A stretch of 64,000 nt of DNA, from contig JAKOON010000009.1 in NCBI GenBank assembly GCA_022577435.1, positions 4,799,754 through 4,863,753 on the forward strand. Reading direction: 5' to 3'. Position numbers and translations under genes: made by a program. Positions 49,675 to 61,029 of this stretch are shown here, one piece after another. The notes beneath the pieces were generated by a model that saw only the letters and a program-made list of their open reading frames with translations, searched no databases and had not been told where the DNA came from. This DNA is from Embiotoca jacksoni. Its lineage: Eukaryota > Chordata > Actinopteri > Embiotocidae. Within the stretch, counting starts at the first letter, position 1. Every line of letters begins with the position of its first letter.

Positions 49675-49687
49675 CCACTAGGGGGCA
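49675..49687 (+). promoter_or_regulatory. CTCF core motif, full consensus match
   Basis: CCACTAGGGGGCA matches the vertebrate CTCF core CCASYAGRKGGCR at every position. It lies between the two putative minus-strand genes, which is a typical place for an insulator. Confidence 0.5.
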
Positions 49688-50178
49688 CTTTGAGACTTTG
49701 GATCAAAAGCATGAGTACCACAGTCTTTTTGTAAAGTAAATTGTTCAATAGTTAGGGCTTTATTCATTTAAAATTCTGTGTACATTTTTGGCCAGATTTA
49801 CATTTTATCACCCTTATTGACTGTAAATTGATGGAGCTGTTGATTGCTCTCTGAAGTTTTAATCTCGGGCTTCATGGATGTTTCTTTTTTTATTTTTATT
49901 TTTTTCAACAGATTCTTCACGTCGTGCTGCATGGATGAATTCATCATTTAAACTGTGTGATATTTTAGTTCTGGACCCAAAAGCTGTTCAACATTCATTT
50001 CTTGCAAGAAGCACCAACTCAAAAGAGGGATCTTAAAGTGTGGTGAAGTTGTTCGTTTGTTGTCATTGCATGCCACACGCCTGGGAAGCTGCAGCCTTCA
50101 CTAAAAGCCAGTGTCAAGATGTTAAGCTTTTTCCCAGACTGACGCAAGATGTAAGTAATTTGGTCCAATAATGTTTTC

Positions 50179-50183
<5 letters not shown>

Positions 50184-50215
<32 letters not shown>

Positions 50216-50229
50216 GCATTGGAAGAAGA

Positions 50230-50284
<55 letters not shown>
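50184..50284. repeat. Two (TA)n arrays separated by one copy of a 25-bp direct repeat
   Basis: TA runs at 50,184-50,210 and about 50,233-50,284 flank GCACAGCATTGGAAGAAGAC plus TGTAT at 50,211-50,235. Confidence 0.95.
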
Positions 50285-50287
<3 letters not shown>

Positions 50288-50389
50288 AGAGATATATAAA
50301 TATATAATTGTAGGTGTTAAGAGCGCTGTTAAGAGCATGTTGGGATGGCAGACAGAAAAAGCTTCAGCCGTGGAATCTGCTGTTCACTA

Positions 50390-50414
50390 GCACAGCATTG
50401 GAAGAAGACTGTAT
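50390..50414. repeat. Second copy of the 25-bp direct repeat
   Basis: Identical to 50,211-50,235 and 179 bp away, followed here by TTCATAATC instead of TA repeats. It suggests a local duplication that involved the TA array. Confidence 0.93.
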
Positions 50415-51706
50415 TTCATAATCTGTCTTCACTGCCAATAGATGCAAGTGAAAATACAACCAATGTCACATCTGCCTTTTCACTATTTTTTGACACCGTG
50501 GGCCACTGTCCAATCCCATTGTGAACATCATCCATGTCAGACAGAGTGGTTAGACCTTGTTGCTCTGTGTATGTGTGAGTGCGTGCGTCTTTGTTTTCTG
50601 TTTGTTTGGTGTTTGTTGGGCCTTCCTCTAGCCGCTCCACCGCAGCGCAGAAACGTCTCACAAATGAAGAGGCGTCTGAGGCCCCGTGGCTGCGGGGTCA
50701 CATGGCAGCCTTGTGAAGCTGTGGCGGTTACCAGCACGCCTCGCTGTACGCTGGCAGGATGAGGCACAACAGTCCAGCCTGATTACAGAGTAGCACCTTA
50801 GGCCCCCATATTTCTCACACCCAGGATGAAGGAGTGACAGCATCTGTGGGATAAGACTGTGTTGGATGAGATGGATTTACACAAGGGAGAGTGGGTAGCA
50901 TACCTGAACAGAAATGAGGGTGGATGCAGTGAGAGAAAGTTTGGCCAGGGTTCATGGAAATATAAAATGAAATGTTATATAAGCTTGTTTTTGTCCAGAA
51001 TAACCCTTCAGAGGTGCAGGATGTCTGTTAAATAAATCTGAAGGACAACAAATTGTTGTCTTCCTGACCTAAAAATATCATTTTTGTCTACATTTCAATA
51101 AATGTGTTTGCTTGTGCACATGCAGGCCGGCTTCCTGCCACTGATTCATACCTGTCAAAATCATATCAGCCATGACTCAAACCCCTCCCACTGTCAGCAT
51201 GATTGACAGCCCAGGAAAAGTTCAAAAACCACACATTGGATCATCACCAAAATACAGCCACTACCGCAAGAAAGAATAAACACCTCTGAGTCACAGAACA
51301 GGGCCTTGAAAGATCTTAGTCATGCGATTTTTCTACGTCATTGTTTACTGGTCAATGGAAAACTCAAAGGCAGTATAAGTCTCTAAAAAACAGATTCACT
51401 GTTAAATCCAAACACAGCAAAAATTCTATCTTAAAAATAAAAATAGAGCAGAATAAAAACTGAAAATGGAAAAGATTTCTGATATTTAAATAGTCGTGAC
51501 AATGTGTAAATGTTACTTTAAATTTAAAGTCCATTTGTCTTCTGTTTTCACATTTGCTTCATACATATTCAGGACAAAAGCATAACGTGTTCCAAGAGTA
51601 GTGGTGTTGCTAAAACTCGCAAGAGGACAAAAGAACTGCGCCTGCTGATATACCATGTGTCAACTTCCCTGTTTGTGTGTGTGCGTGTATGTGTGTGCAT
51701 GCATTT

Positions 51707-51708
<2 letters not shown>

Positions 51709-51792
<84 letters not shown>

Positions 51793-51817
51793 CGTGCGTG
51801 CGTGTTGTTTGTGTGTC

Positions 51818-51894
<77 letters not shown>
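51709..51894. repeat. Long (TG)n microsatellite with CG and TTGTT interruptions
   Basis: About 186 bp, the longest simple repeat in the window. Interruptions at about 51,788-51,822 (CGTGCGTGCGTG, TTGTTT, CTGCG) split two pure TG parts. Long false Cys/Val and His/Thr frames cross it. Confidence 0.98.
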
Positions 51895-51897
<3 letters not shown>

Positions 51898-53849
51898 CCT
51901 ATGAGCAAGCACACGCATACATTTGTGTCAGCCTGTGTGTGAAGAGGTAGCAATTTTTTTTTCTTTTCATGGGTGTGAACTGTAAAAGAAATATAGTCCA
52001 ATTAGTTTTATTATGTGTGTGAAGGTCTCAAAAACCCAACTGGATAAAATCAGTAACACGGAGAGAGTTTAATTGTCTTATTCAATCATAACGATCTGAC
52101 ACATACCGTAAAGGAGAAGTTACGTATTGAGAAATGATCCCAAAACAAGATGGAAAATGTCACCTATGCTATAAAGGACATTGTGTTCAATTTTAGTTTA
52201 ATGACTAAACAATTTTTACCTGAACAGCTCAGGTTCATGTTGGTAAAATGTATCCGATCAACAATCATAATTTATTTGTCCTGACTACAAAAAGTCGTCA
52301 TAGCGACTGCACATCAGTGACTACAGTTAACCACAGCAACTGCACGCTACTTCATGTAAAACTACACGCCCGAGTGTTACTTTGTGGTTGTTGATGTTTC
52401 CAAGCTGGGTTGAATCATTAGGAAGTGATTCTCTCTAACAAGGGCTAAGGAGCTGTCAGGAGACATTCACAGGCAGGTTTCGCCATGGAGAGTGTGAGGA
52501 GTCTTATCAGGGTCTTAGCTGTTTTGCTGCGCCTGTTTATAAAGAGCCTGCTTTATTTGGAGTGAATGCATTCTAGCAAGGTCTCTACTGTTGCTGTGCG
52601 TTGATTAAAAGTGTTTTCACGATTACCCGTAGTGAGTCTATTCCAGCCTAACAGGGTTACTAGCAGTTTTAATGAAGGGGAGTAATCATTACATGTGAAA
52701 GGGGTTTGTCGGGGTCTCGCGCTGTCTTTCTCTGTCTGCTTGTTGTGAGCGTGACAGAGAACTTTGCCTCCGTTTGCTTTGGTTGTGACTTTCTTGTTGT
52801 TTGCTGATTTGTTTGGTTTGGTGATGTTTTTTTTGTTGTTTTTTTTATAAAAAAAAAAAAAGAAGAAATATGTCAGACTATCTACTCCATTATTGTAATG
52901 TTACTATTATCAACATTTATAATAACATTCTACAAAACATCTCTATTAAAATCCGTAATAAAACTGTGATGACAGTCATTTATCTTTATTTTTGTATTCA
53001 ATGTGTTTGCCTGTTCTGCATCCCCCCTTCCTCTTCTTCAGTTACAGTTGCCGGCTTTGCTATGTGGTTTTTTTTGCTCTGCTCCTTTAGTTGGCTGTGG
53101 TCAGCTTTAGCATTTGCTGGTGTGAGTGAATTTCTCACAGCTTCTCGTGAATGTGTTTTTTGAAAGTCCTATTCAACATTTGGTGCAACTATAATCGGCA
53201 CTAAGCCACTACGCTCATGCAGACGTGTCTGTGGATTCACACATTTAGGCCTTCAGAAGTGTTGTGCTATTTCTTTTTAATTTTATTTTCCAAGTAGCTA
53301 CTAAAGAATTTTTTTTTCAGGTTGATGAAAGGACCATGGCTGGACTCAAAGAAGGTGAAGCATTGGTCACTGGGTTTCACTGACTGATCAAAGAACATTT
53401 AATTAGAATAGGAAAATAAAAAAATTTAAAAAAAGGCCTCCTTCACATTTTAATTTTCGACGAATCAATTAGAGTAAATATGGCTTTGATTGTCTTAAGC
53501 CTATTCATAATTTTCCATCAATATTTTTTCAGATAAAAACAAAATACGCCCAGTGAGCCACAGAAATAGATTAAACAGCTTTTAATTGACAATGTAACCT
53601 CTAACCCAGAGGGAAAAAAATATGAATCTCTATATGAATTTTATAAAAACTCATTTGACACATATTGTCAGATTAAATACAAAGCTTCTACTTTTATTAC
53701 ATCCACATTTGGTAATAATTGTAGAAGTGTCATTTGGCACCATGGAGGTTCCTCTTACCAACAGCTCAGTGATCGTACTCTCACTTCTCTCTTTTTTTTT
53801 CTTCTTTTTTTTAAAGAACAGCCTGCTGTCTTAAATTTAAACATCAGTT

Positions 53850-54290
53850 CAGGGCCAAGCTCCAGCTATTTGCGTATTCTCGAGAATGCTCGTGTCCCTG
53901 GTCACATTATCTACTTCTGTTATCAAATCAAACAATTACATCTGCAGTCCTGCTGCAGCAAATTACATTTTGACACAATGGTGCATCTTTGATTAATATA
54001 TTGTAACATCTGACTCCGTGCGCTATCAGTCTCTGATGGGGCCAATAGATAATAAATGGATGACTTGTGAAGCTATAATGAAGTGACTGTCTTGTTATTG
54101 ACAGGGGAGACTCCAGTGCTTCAGTGCAAGCTAGAGCTTCCAACGGAGGCCCTCCGGTGCACAGATTATTACACTGGCCGTTAAAATGAGCTAATGTTCT
54201 GCTGCCAGTGCTCCTCTCCAAAGGGACGAGAACTGAATTCCCCCCTCGCAGCTGCAAAGCAGAGGTGTAAATTAAAGCCAAATAAACTCA
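53850..54290. promoter_or_regulatory. Enhancer-like block, best candidate conserved non-coding element
   Basis: About 430 bp of complex, repeat-free sequence with many homeodomain-type cores: AATCAAACAATTACATC near 53,926, AGCAAATTACATTTTGACAC near 53,958, CATCTTTGATTAATATATTG near 53,984 (LEF/TCF- and PBX-like), and CCAATAGATAATAAATGG near 54,042. No coding frame is supported. Conservation cannot be seen here. Confidence 0.4.
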
Positions 54291-56439
54291 AATACAATGC
54301 CAGGCTGGAGTATTTCTATGATTAAAATGGGGGATTTTCTCCGTTTCTGGTAGAAAGTGGTGGGGATGCAGAGCTTTTCTCTTACACAGATAATGCTAAT
54401 GCGGCTTTTGTTGTGAATTGTTTATTTTTGTGCATGTACTCCCTTTTTTTTTTTTTTTTACAGCTGTGTAATAATTTCGAAAACACTGTTTCCACTTAAA
54501 AACTGAGTTCAACGTTTAATTTGTTTGTTTTAAGATATATTTTTGTCGCTGAATTTTTTCTTTTCTGTTTCGCATTCATAATTTTGTTCAATTTAAATTC
54601 TTGTATCATGAAAGACGCATGTGTCGGCTATATTTGTGACCGAGCTATACGTGTGCAGATGAGCAGTTTCAACTAAGAAAACAAGACTCGCAGCAGGATC
54701 TGAAGCTGCTGTTTATTTTCCAGTCCTGAGGTGTCACCGACTTTCCCCAGGTACTTATTAGCAATGACAGGCGATTTCTGATTTGACAGGAGTGAGACAG
54801 GTGTAAATTTCACACACACACAATTCAACTCCACACGTTAATCCAATTAATTTTGAACAGGTTCTCCTTTTTCGCTCTGCCAGTGGAACAAAATCGAGGA
54901 GTCTTTGAGATGTTGGTTAGTACTTGCGTTGAAGAAATTATACCCTTTTTTTAGCTCAACTTTTTCATTCTTGACTTTAATTTGTGCCTAAACACAGAAA
55001 CTGTACAAGTTACAAAATATGTGTTCTTCCTATATCAAATTTTAAATAAAAAGTACTTATAACATTGAAAGAGTTCAAATATTACAGACAATAATGTAAC
55101 AAAAGTAGAAGAACTGATGTGATTGTTAAAGGGTAAAAAAAAAAAGCTTCGCACAAACATCAAGGCATCCTTGGTGGTGGGGAGTCGGGGGTTCGTGGGG
55201 ATAACAGTGAAAAAATATTCCACTTTGAGAATGTGCAAGATCTCATGCAGTTGCCTCTCTCTCACTCTCTATCCCTCCTCTCTGTTGGCGCTAAATCACA
55301 CGTTAGTACAGCCAGTGGATGTGTTGACAGTTTTACAAACAGAAATGTAAAACGCCATACTCAAGGGGTCTAAGAGATAAGGGGGGGAAGAGGAACAGGG
55401 CAGGAAGCAGAACAAACACAGCTCCGAGAAGCAGAGAATGCCATGTTAAAACACCTCGGCTGGGTTATTTTAATTACATAGGGTATGGCACGCTGTTAAC
55501 TATAGCCACAAGTGGTGTCAGGTTATGGCCTGTAGAAAGAGCACTGCTGGTCGGTACCAGTGGTATTTCCTAAAGCTTATCGCCCCTGCAGAAGAGACAT
55601 AAACTGTAAGAGGTGTCAGAATGAGGTAGAAAAACAGTTCACATATGAATCTGTGTTTAACTGATAATTCTCTGTATCAAAATATGTGATTCAAACCTAC
55701 ATTACTGCCATCTGACTTCACATGTTTCCCCTACCTGTAAAATGAAACTTTTGCCAGAGTGATTCCCTGCCGTCTTTAGCTCGCTTTGAATAAGTATGGC
55801 CGGCAGAAGTGAGAGACATTCCCAGTGGACTGTTGAAGCCTGCTGAGTACGGAATAAGGAGGTCTGGGGACATATAGACACAGCCAGAGGTACCCTGAGG
55901 GCAGGATTCTCAGACACTACTGGAGAGCGAGTCCATCCAACATGCCATGGATTACACATATATAGTGTGTCAGAGCTGCTGATATAGGCTCAAAATGTCT
56001 GAAATATGCACTTTTGATTTGAAAGTGTAAAGGATACTGCAGGACATCATGTGTCTCTGGCACAACAAGTGTCCTGTCCTTTAAGCCCTTTCTTAACTCA
56101 CAAATTAGGTCTGGTCACCCACAAAATTGTCATTTACTTTTAATTAAAATGTGTTATTTTCTGCGGTGCTCTTCTTTTTCTTTATTTCCTGGCATATGGC
56201 CAAGACACGGAGCAGAGACCTGTTATCACAGTTGGACGTTTCTTTTAACAGGTCAAACAAAGCACTTGTAATCACATCAGCAACAGTCTTGAGTTTAGGT
56301 TCAATGCACTGTGGTTTTCTAAAGTTACAATACAGGAGAAATAAATGAGTAGATGAGAGGATTTCTGTTTGTTTTGATTTTCATCGACAAGGGACACCCA
56401 CAGTTTTGAGCCCAGTGAATATAGTTTGTGTTTGTTCGC

Positions 56440-56441
<2 letters not shown>

Positions 56442-56504
<63 letters not shown>
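56442..56504. repeat. (TG)n microsatellite
   Basis: An uninterrupted TG run of about 63 bp. Confidence 0.98.
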
Positions 56505-56505
<1 letters not shown>

Positions 56506-56559
56506 TACCTGTTGGGGAGTTTTGTTGCAGCTAAATGCGAAGATTTTTTTCTTCAGATG

Positions 56560-57060
56560 CAGTGAGGCTGGCGTGAAGATAACGACTGGCCCCAACTGGT
56601 CCTGGTGCTGGTAGGACACAGGCCTCGCCTCCCTGAAAGGCATCATTAGAAAGTGGCAAAACTGCCAGGGGCAAAACTGGTCTCGCACAATGATCAATTC
56701 GGCAGACAGGATTGAATTATAGGGGGAGGGCGGGCTTTAAAAAGGGGGGGATTGGAGGGAGTTGGTATAGTACAAGGCCCCCTACTGCTTTAATTACTGA
56801 TGTGTGCGTCTCCCTATTAACAGAGCACCTATGGTCCACTGGCCGCTCCGGGCCGGCACAAAGCTGGAGAGGAGAAAGAACATTCTGCAGAGAGGCAGCG
56901 AGAGAGAAACGACAGAGACACACAAACAGGAGTGCTCATTAGCGAATGGTAATCAGCGGTCGAGAGGTTGGGCACTCACCTCACAAAACGCCACATGTCA
57001 ATTTCTCCCCTTCCATTCATGAGCCCACTCTCATTTTACCCTGCTCCCTCATGTTCCCTT
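56560..57060. promoter_or_regulatory. Enhancer-like block (candidate conserved non-coding element)
   Basis: Complex sequence including ATGATCAATTCGGCAGACAG near 56,690, CTGCTTTAATTACTGATGTG near 56,785 and GCTCATTAGCGAATGGTAATC near 56,934. Confidence 0.3.
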
Positions 57061-59307
57061 GTTGAGGAGAATTGGATGGAGCACCGTGGGGGGAAACACT
57101 CGAAGGGAAACGTAAACACGGGCCCGGAGAAGGGACTTCGTCAATAAAGGAGGACCACACTCCTCAGTTGTGGCCCCTCGGTCTCCTTCCATGCAGACAC
57201 CAACGTCAACTGCATACACTTCAAGTCACCTGTATTATATATTTTCCATACCTCTATCCCACGCATCCTATTTTTTATACACAGTTGTAACATGTGATCT
57301 TTAAGCTCCTCCCAGGGACTATTTATAACCTATAGAATACAGTATAGTACAGTGTAATGTATATATTTAAAAACCCTTTTACTATATGAATGCCATTAGC
57401 AGATGTGACCTTAATCTGAGTCAAAGTGTGAATCCACCTCGCTGCTTCTTCATGATGCATCAACACTCGCGATTACACAGTAAGTACATCAGGTTCAAAT
57501 TACCTGACACTACTTCATTCACCAAAAAACATTACACTCACACATACCTCACTTAGAGAAACTCTCATACCTTTTAAATATTAAATATGAAAGCACAGCA
57601 AGGAAATGGTTAGTTTAGCTTATCATGAAGATTGAAGCGGGGGAAACAGCTGGCCTGTCTTTGGTTAAGAGGCCTAAAAAAAAAAAGATCATTAATCATC
57701 CCTTTATTTTGGACTGTTTAAACCCTACAAAAACTAAAAACGTTGAGTTTTTTCCAGAAAGTCACTGCTTTGGAAAGACAGCAAATAAATGTTTCCCAAA
57801 ACGTCAACGCTTTCACATTTTCTTGCCATATTTCATGTTGCCATCAGGAAATGTCTTGTAATGTCACTTGTAAGCTACACTTACTCTATAAAAAAAAAAA
57901 AAAACAACACCTACATCTTAAAAAAGATGGTGCATAGATTTTAAATGCTCAAGAAAATTACTAAATTGCAGGTTTTGTGAGTTGCTGCCGGTTGATCTGC
58001 TGCAGTTGGACATGTAATGTTGTAGAGGGCTCCTTAAACTAGGCCATGGTTTTCTGTGGCCTCATGTATGGGCATGCCCGCCAGCTGTTCAGGTGCATGT
58101 GACACCAGCCCCGTATATTTCTTTAGCTGTCACAATGTGACAAAACAGTGCACCCAGCACGGTCCGCTGGGCAGTGAAAGAATATCTAATGCACCAGAGC
58201 CAATTTCATGTGTACTGAAATTGGGGAGGGCTGGCTCACACTCTCACATTCAAAACTTAAATCAGATCCCCTCTCAGTCGAGTGGAATCAATACAAGCTC
58301 TCCATCTTACTTTGAAATGAGACCAAGTCATCCTCGTGGATTATAGGTGGCTCATCACGGGACGACAGCGCGACTGGATATCTCTCGAGATCTATCTCCA
58401 TCCGATCCTTCTGATCTCCATTTATCTAGCAGTCTACCACTCAATCTGTCCGTTCCCTCTATCCGTCCCTTACCCCTCTGTATTTGGATGAGCTCTAGGG
58501 CGGTGAATGAAGTAAGATAATCCATATCTTAATCAGAAGTAGGATTTCAAATGAAATCTCAAAGCCTGTGCACATTTTCAGAACCAGGTATTCATTCTGT
58601 TAAAAAAAAAAAACACAGAGAAAGAACAGTAATACACGTAATCCTCTCCTGAAATCAGAGTTCAAAACAGCCAAAACATCTTAGTAAAAATGTTACACTC
58701 CCAATAAATACCCTTAAAAAGAAGCCACTTAAATAAAAGCTGAGCATGGCTTTAATGTTTTGAGCTGTTACGCATCTTTTGCACCTCCATTTTCTCATCA
58801 TGGTAGCTTCAACAAGGTTTAATTGGTATGGAAATGGAGGTGGTGAAACATGACGGGAACAAGCTTGACTACTTAGACCCTTTATTACTGTATACTGTCC
58901 TTTAACCAATTATCACCAATCTACTGCTCTGCAACCCCCTACCAGCCTCCTCCCTCATGATTTAACTGAGCTCCATGCAGCTGCAGAGAGGCAGCGATGG
59001 GTCGATAAATACGACTTGTAATCCACTGTGGTGCAAATTGAGTTTCTATTGGAGAATAATAGTTTGAAGAGCTTACTTGAGATTTCAAGCCCTCTACTTT
59101 CGCCAGCTCAGCTACTACACGCTACCAGATATGCTCAAATAAGAACGCAATAATCACAACATCACAACACTTTCATCCACTCGCTAACGGTTGTACTACT
59201 TTCCTATTATTCTTATTAATAAAACTGTGTATTTAATAGGAAATTATGTCATCTCTTGCATAGAGATCCACCTCAGTATTTGTCTGTGACAGCGTTTCTG
59301 TGTGTGC

Positions 59308-59313
59308 TTTATT
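59308..59313 (-). terminator. Candidate polyadenylation signal AATAAA
   Basis: TTTATT on the plus strand gives AATAAA on the minus strand, about 290 bases after the stop codon of the terminal exon at 59,604. This is a plausible 3' UTR length, although AATAAA is common by chance in AT-rich DNA. Confidence 0.4.
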
Positions 59314-59603
59314 TGCACATAGCCAGGAAATGTCACCTTGCAAAGAAAATTCACAGCTCAAGCTGTGTGTGTTTGCCACATAACGGAAAATGACTGGACC
59401 TCCAAAGAAGCAGATAAAAAGATGAGAAGTTACATCTGCATAAACAGATTACTCTTTCGCATCAAAAACAAATACATTTTCAGATATTTGGATCATGTTT
59501 GTGCAAAGTTGGACATCACAGAGCGGCAACCTCTCCTCGAGGTGAAAATACAATAACATTGCAGCAAAAATCTTAATACACAACTACAATCGGTGCAGCG
59601 CTG

Positions 59604-59710
59604 TTACAGCTCCTGCAAGAATCCATCCCTGGCATACTCATTTGGCATGGCCTTCTCAAAGACCAGCTTGTTGTCTGGGCCATTGTTAGCCCAGGAGGCT
59701 GGCCTGAGCC
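59604..59710 (-). CDS. Terminal coding exon of an unidentified gene
   Basis: On the minus strand a pyrimidine-rich intron end with a possible branch point (GCTGACC) leads to the acceptor CCCTCAG|GG at 59,711/59,710; another AG 12 bases further (GGCCAG) is possible. Thirty-four codons and TAA (59,606-59,604) follow. The peptide includes ASWANNGPD and NKLVFEKAMPNEYARDGF and ends FLQEL. Third-position bases are strongly C/G (AAC, AAG, CTG, GTC, GAG, GCC), unlike the surrounding DNA, which supports coding. The exon starts with two bases of a split codon, so the preceding exon must end in phase 1. I do not recognise the family; there is no transmembrane segment or Cys/His cluster. The gene continues to the right. 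Confidence 0.7.
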
Positions 59711-60873
59711 CTGAGGGCTTGGTCAGCGTTTAGGGTGTTTTGCAGGGTGGGGTGGTGAGGGAGGCTTGGGTGAGGGGAGGGGAAGAGGGGAGGCTATAAG
59801 AGATGGGTGCAGGCCAAGGCTGGGCAGGGCTCGATGCCAGGGTGTCAGTGGGACACCCTCTTTTCTGGGAGCCTGCTCAGCCCCCTCCTGGGGCCCCAGC
59901 AGGGTGCAGGAATACATGGTCAGTGCAAGACAGGTCCATCTGCCCCACTACCTCTGTCCCGCTCATGCCAGCACCTTCCTATCACCTGCTCCATCGGCAC
60001 CTTATGGAAATGACCTACTGCTGCCTGACCTAGCTGACACGCATGGCTCACCTTCAGCATATGCCACCATAGCTGTGTTTTCTCCATCAGGATGGACGCT
60101 TTAAGTTGAAATCTCCACTTCCTCTATTTCATTTAACTAAATATAGTTTAAATATTTGCTATTTCAAGACAACAGAAAGCAAAACAGCAAAGTAAATTGA
60201 ACGTAAAATACATCCAGGTCACATCAGGCTAAATACAATTAAACCAGAACTGCTTCTCATCAGAAACATTGTCTTACAGTAGAAATGTTTTAGTCTTTTG
60301 AAGTTGCTAAAATACCAGTTGCAAAATCTAGCAGTGGCTGTGCTTATGGAACATGCATGTGCACAGCAGAGCGTCTCTGATGTTGTTGCTTGTTTGGTGT
60401 AGAGGGAGTTTCCTTGCACATCTTTAAAGCCTCTTTGATGCCAGCTATAAGGTTGAGCATCGGCCATCGCGGAGACATTGCAGAGCGAGGTCTTGCATGT
60501 GACTGCTGAGCCATTTTACTGCAAACCCACTAGAATTTACAACACAACAGCACCGATCGCACGAGCGGGAGAGAATGTCGAGTTGGATTCTAAAAATAAG
60601 ACGTCCTGCATCTGAAAAAGCTAACACCTTCTTCAAAAAAAACTCTGGTGTGAAAAAGAGCACCGTACTTCGAACGACTTAAAAAGTTCTGAGTTCTAAG
60701 ACGTGAGCAGCAATATTTTTCAAGATGGAAATACAGACTCTGTCTGTTCAAAACATCACAGTTAAAATATACATCCGACATAATAAACCATAATTATTAA
60801 GTCTCTATCCAGGCCAGAGAAATACATGAGAGAAAGAAATGTTGGGGGGGGGTCATCTGTTTAAATAACTCAC

Positions 60874-61024
60874 CTTTTGAGCCAATATTTTGTGTGTTTA
60901 TCAAGCCTACATCGAGTTGTATTTCCCTATTTTGACAGTGAGGTGAACAATCAAGGTCTTGTGAATTCAACAGCAAGTGTTCAACAATTTCTTTCCTTTC
61001 CTTGTAGTTGGACGTGTCAAACAA
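60874..61024 (-). CDS. Candidate penultimate exon of the same gene (tentative)
   Basis: A minus-strand frame reads FDTSNYKERKEIVEHL near its start and NTQNIGSK at its end, then meets a good donor AAAAG|GTGAGT at 60,874/60,873. It leaves one base of a split codon, exactly what the terminal exon at 59,710 needs (joined Gly codon), with an intron of 1,163 bp. Against it: the codons are AT-rich, the 5' border is uncertain (possible acceptor ACTACAAG near 61,006), and a good plus-strand acceptor look-alike overlaps it. A one-in-three phase match can be chance. Confidence 0.33.
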
Positions 61025-61029
61025 AGCTC

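Larger units (their letters stand above)
47320..59300. other. Intergenic DNA between two minus-strand genes, no exon seen
   Basis: I find no coding exon with matching splice sites. Frames on both strands at 48.6-49.2 and 50.4-50.8 kb have no domains. The stretch contains CTCF-like sites, TA and TG arrays, a 25-bp direct repeat and two enhancer-like blocks. Confidence 0.6.

Noticed and set aside
51655..52001. Several Cys/Val and His/Thr repeat 'proteins' on both strands
   Set aside because: They are translations of the TG/CA microsatellite. The same applies at 8.3, 24.3, 42.9 and 56.5 kb.
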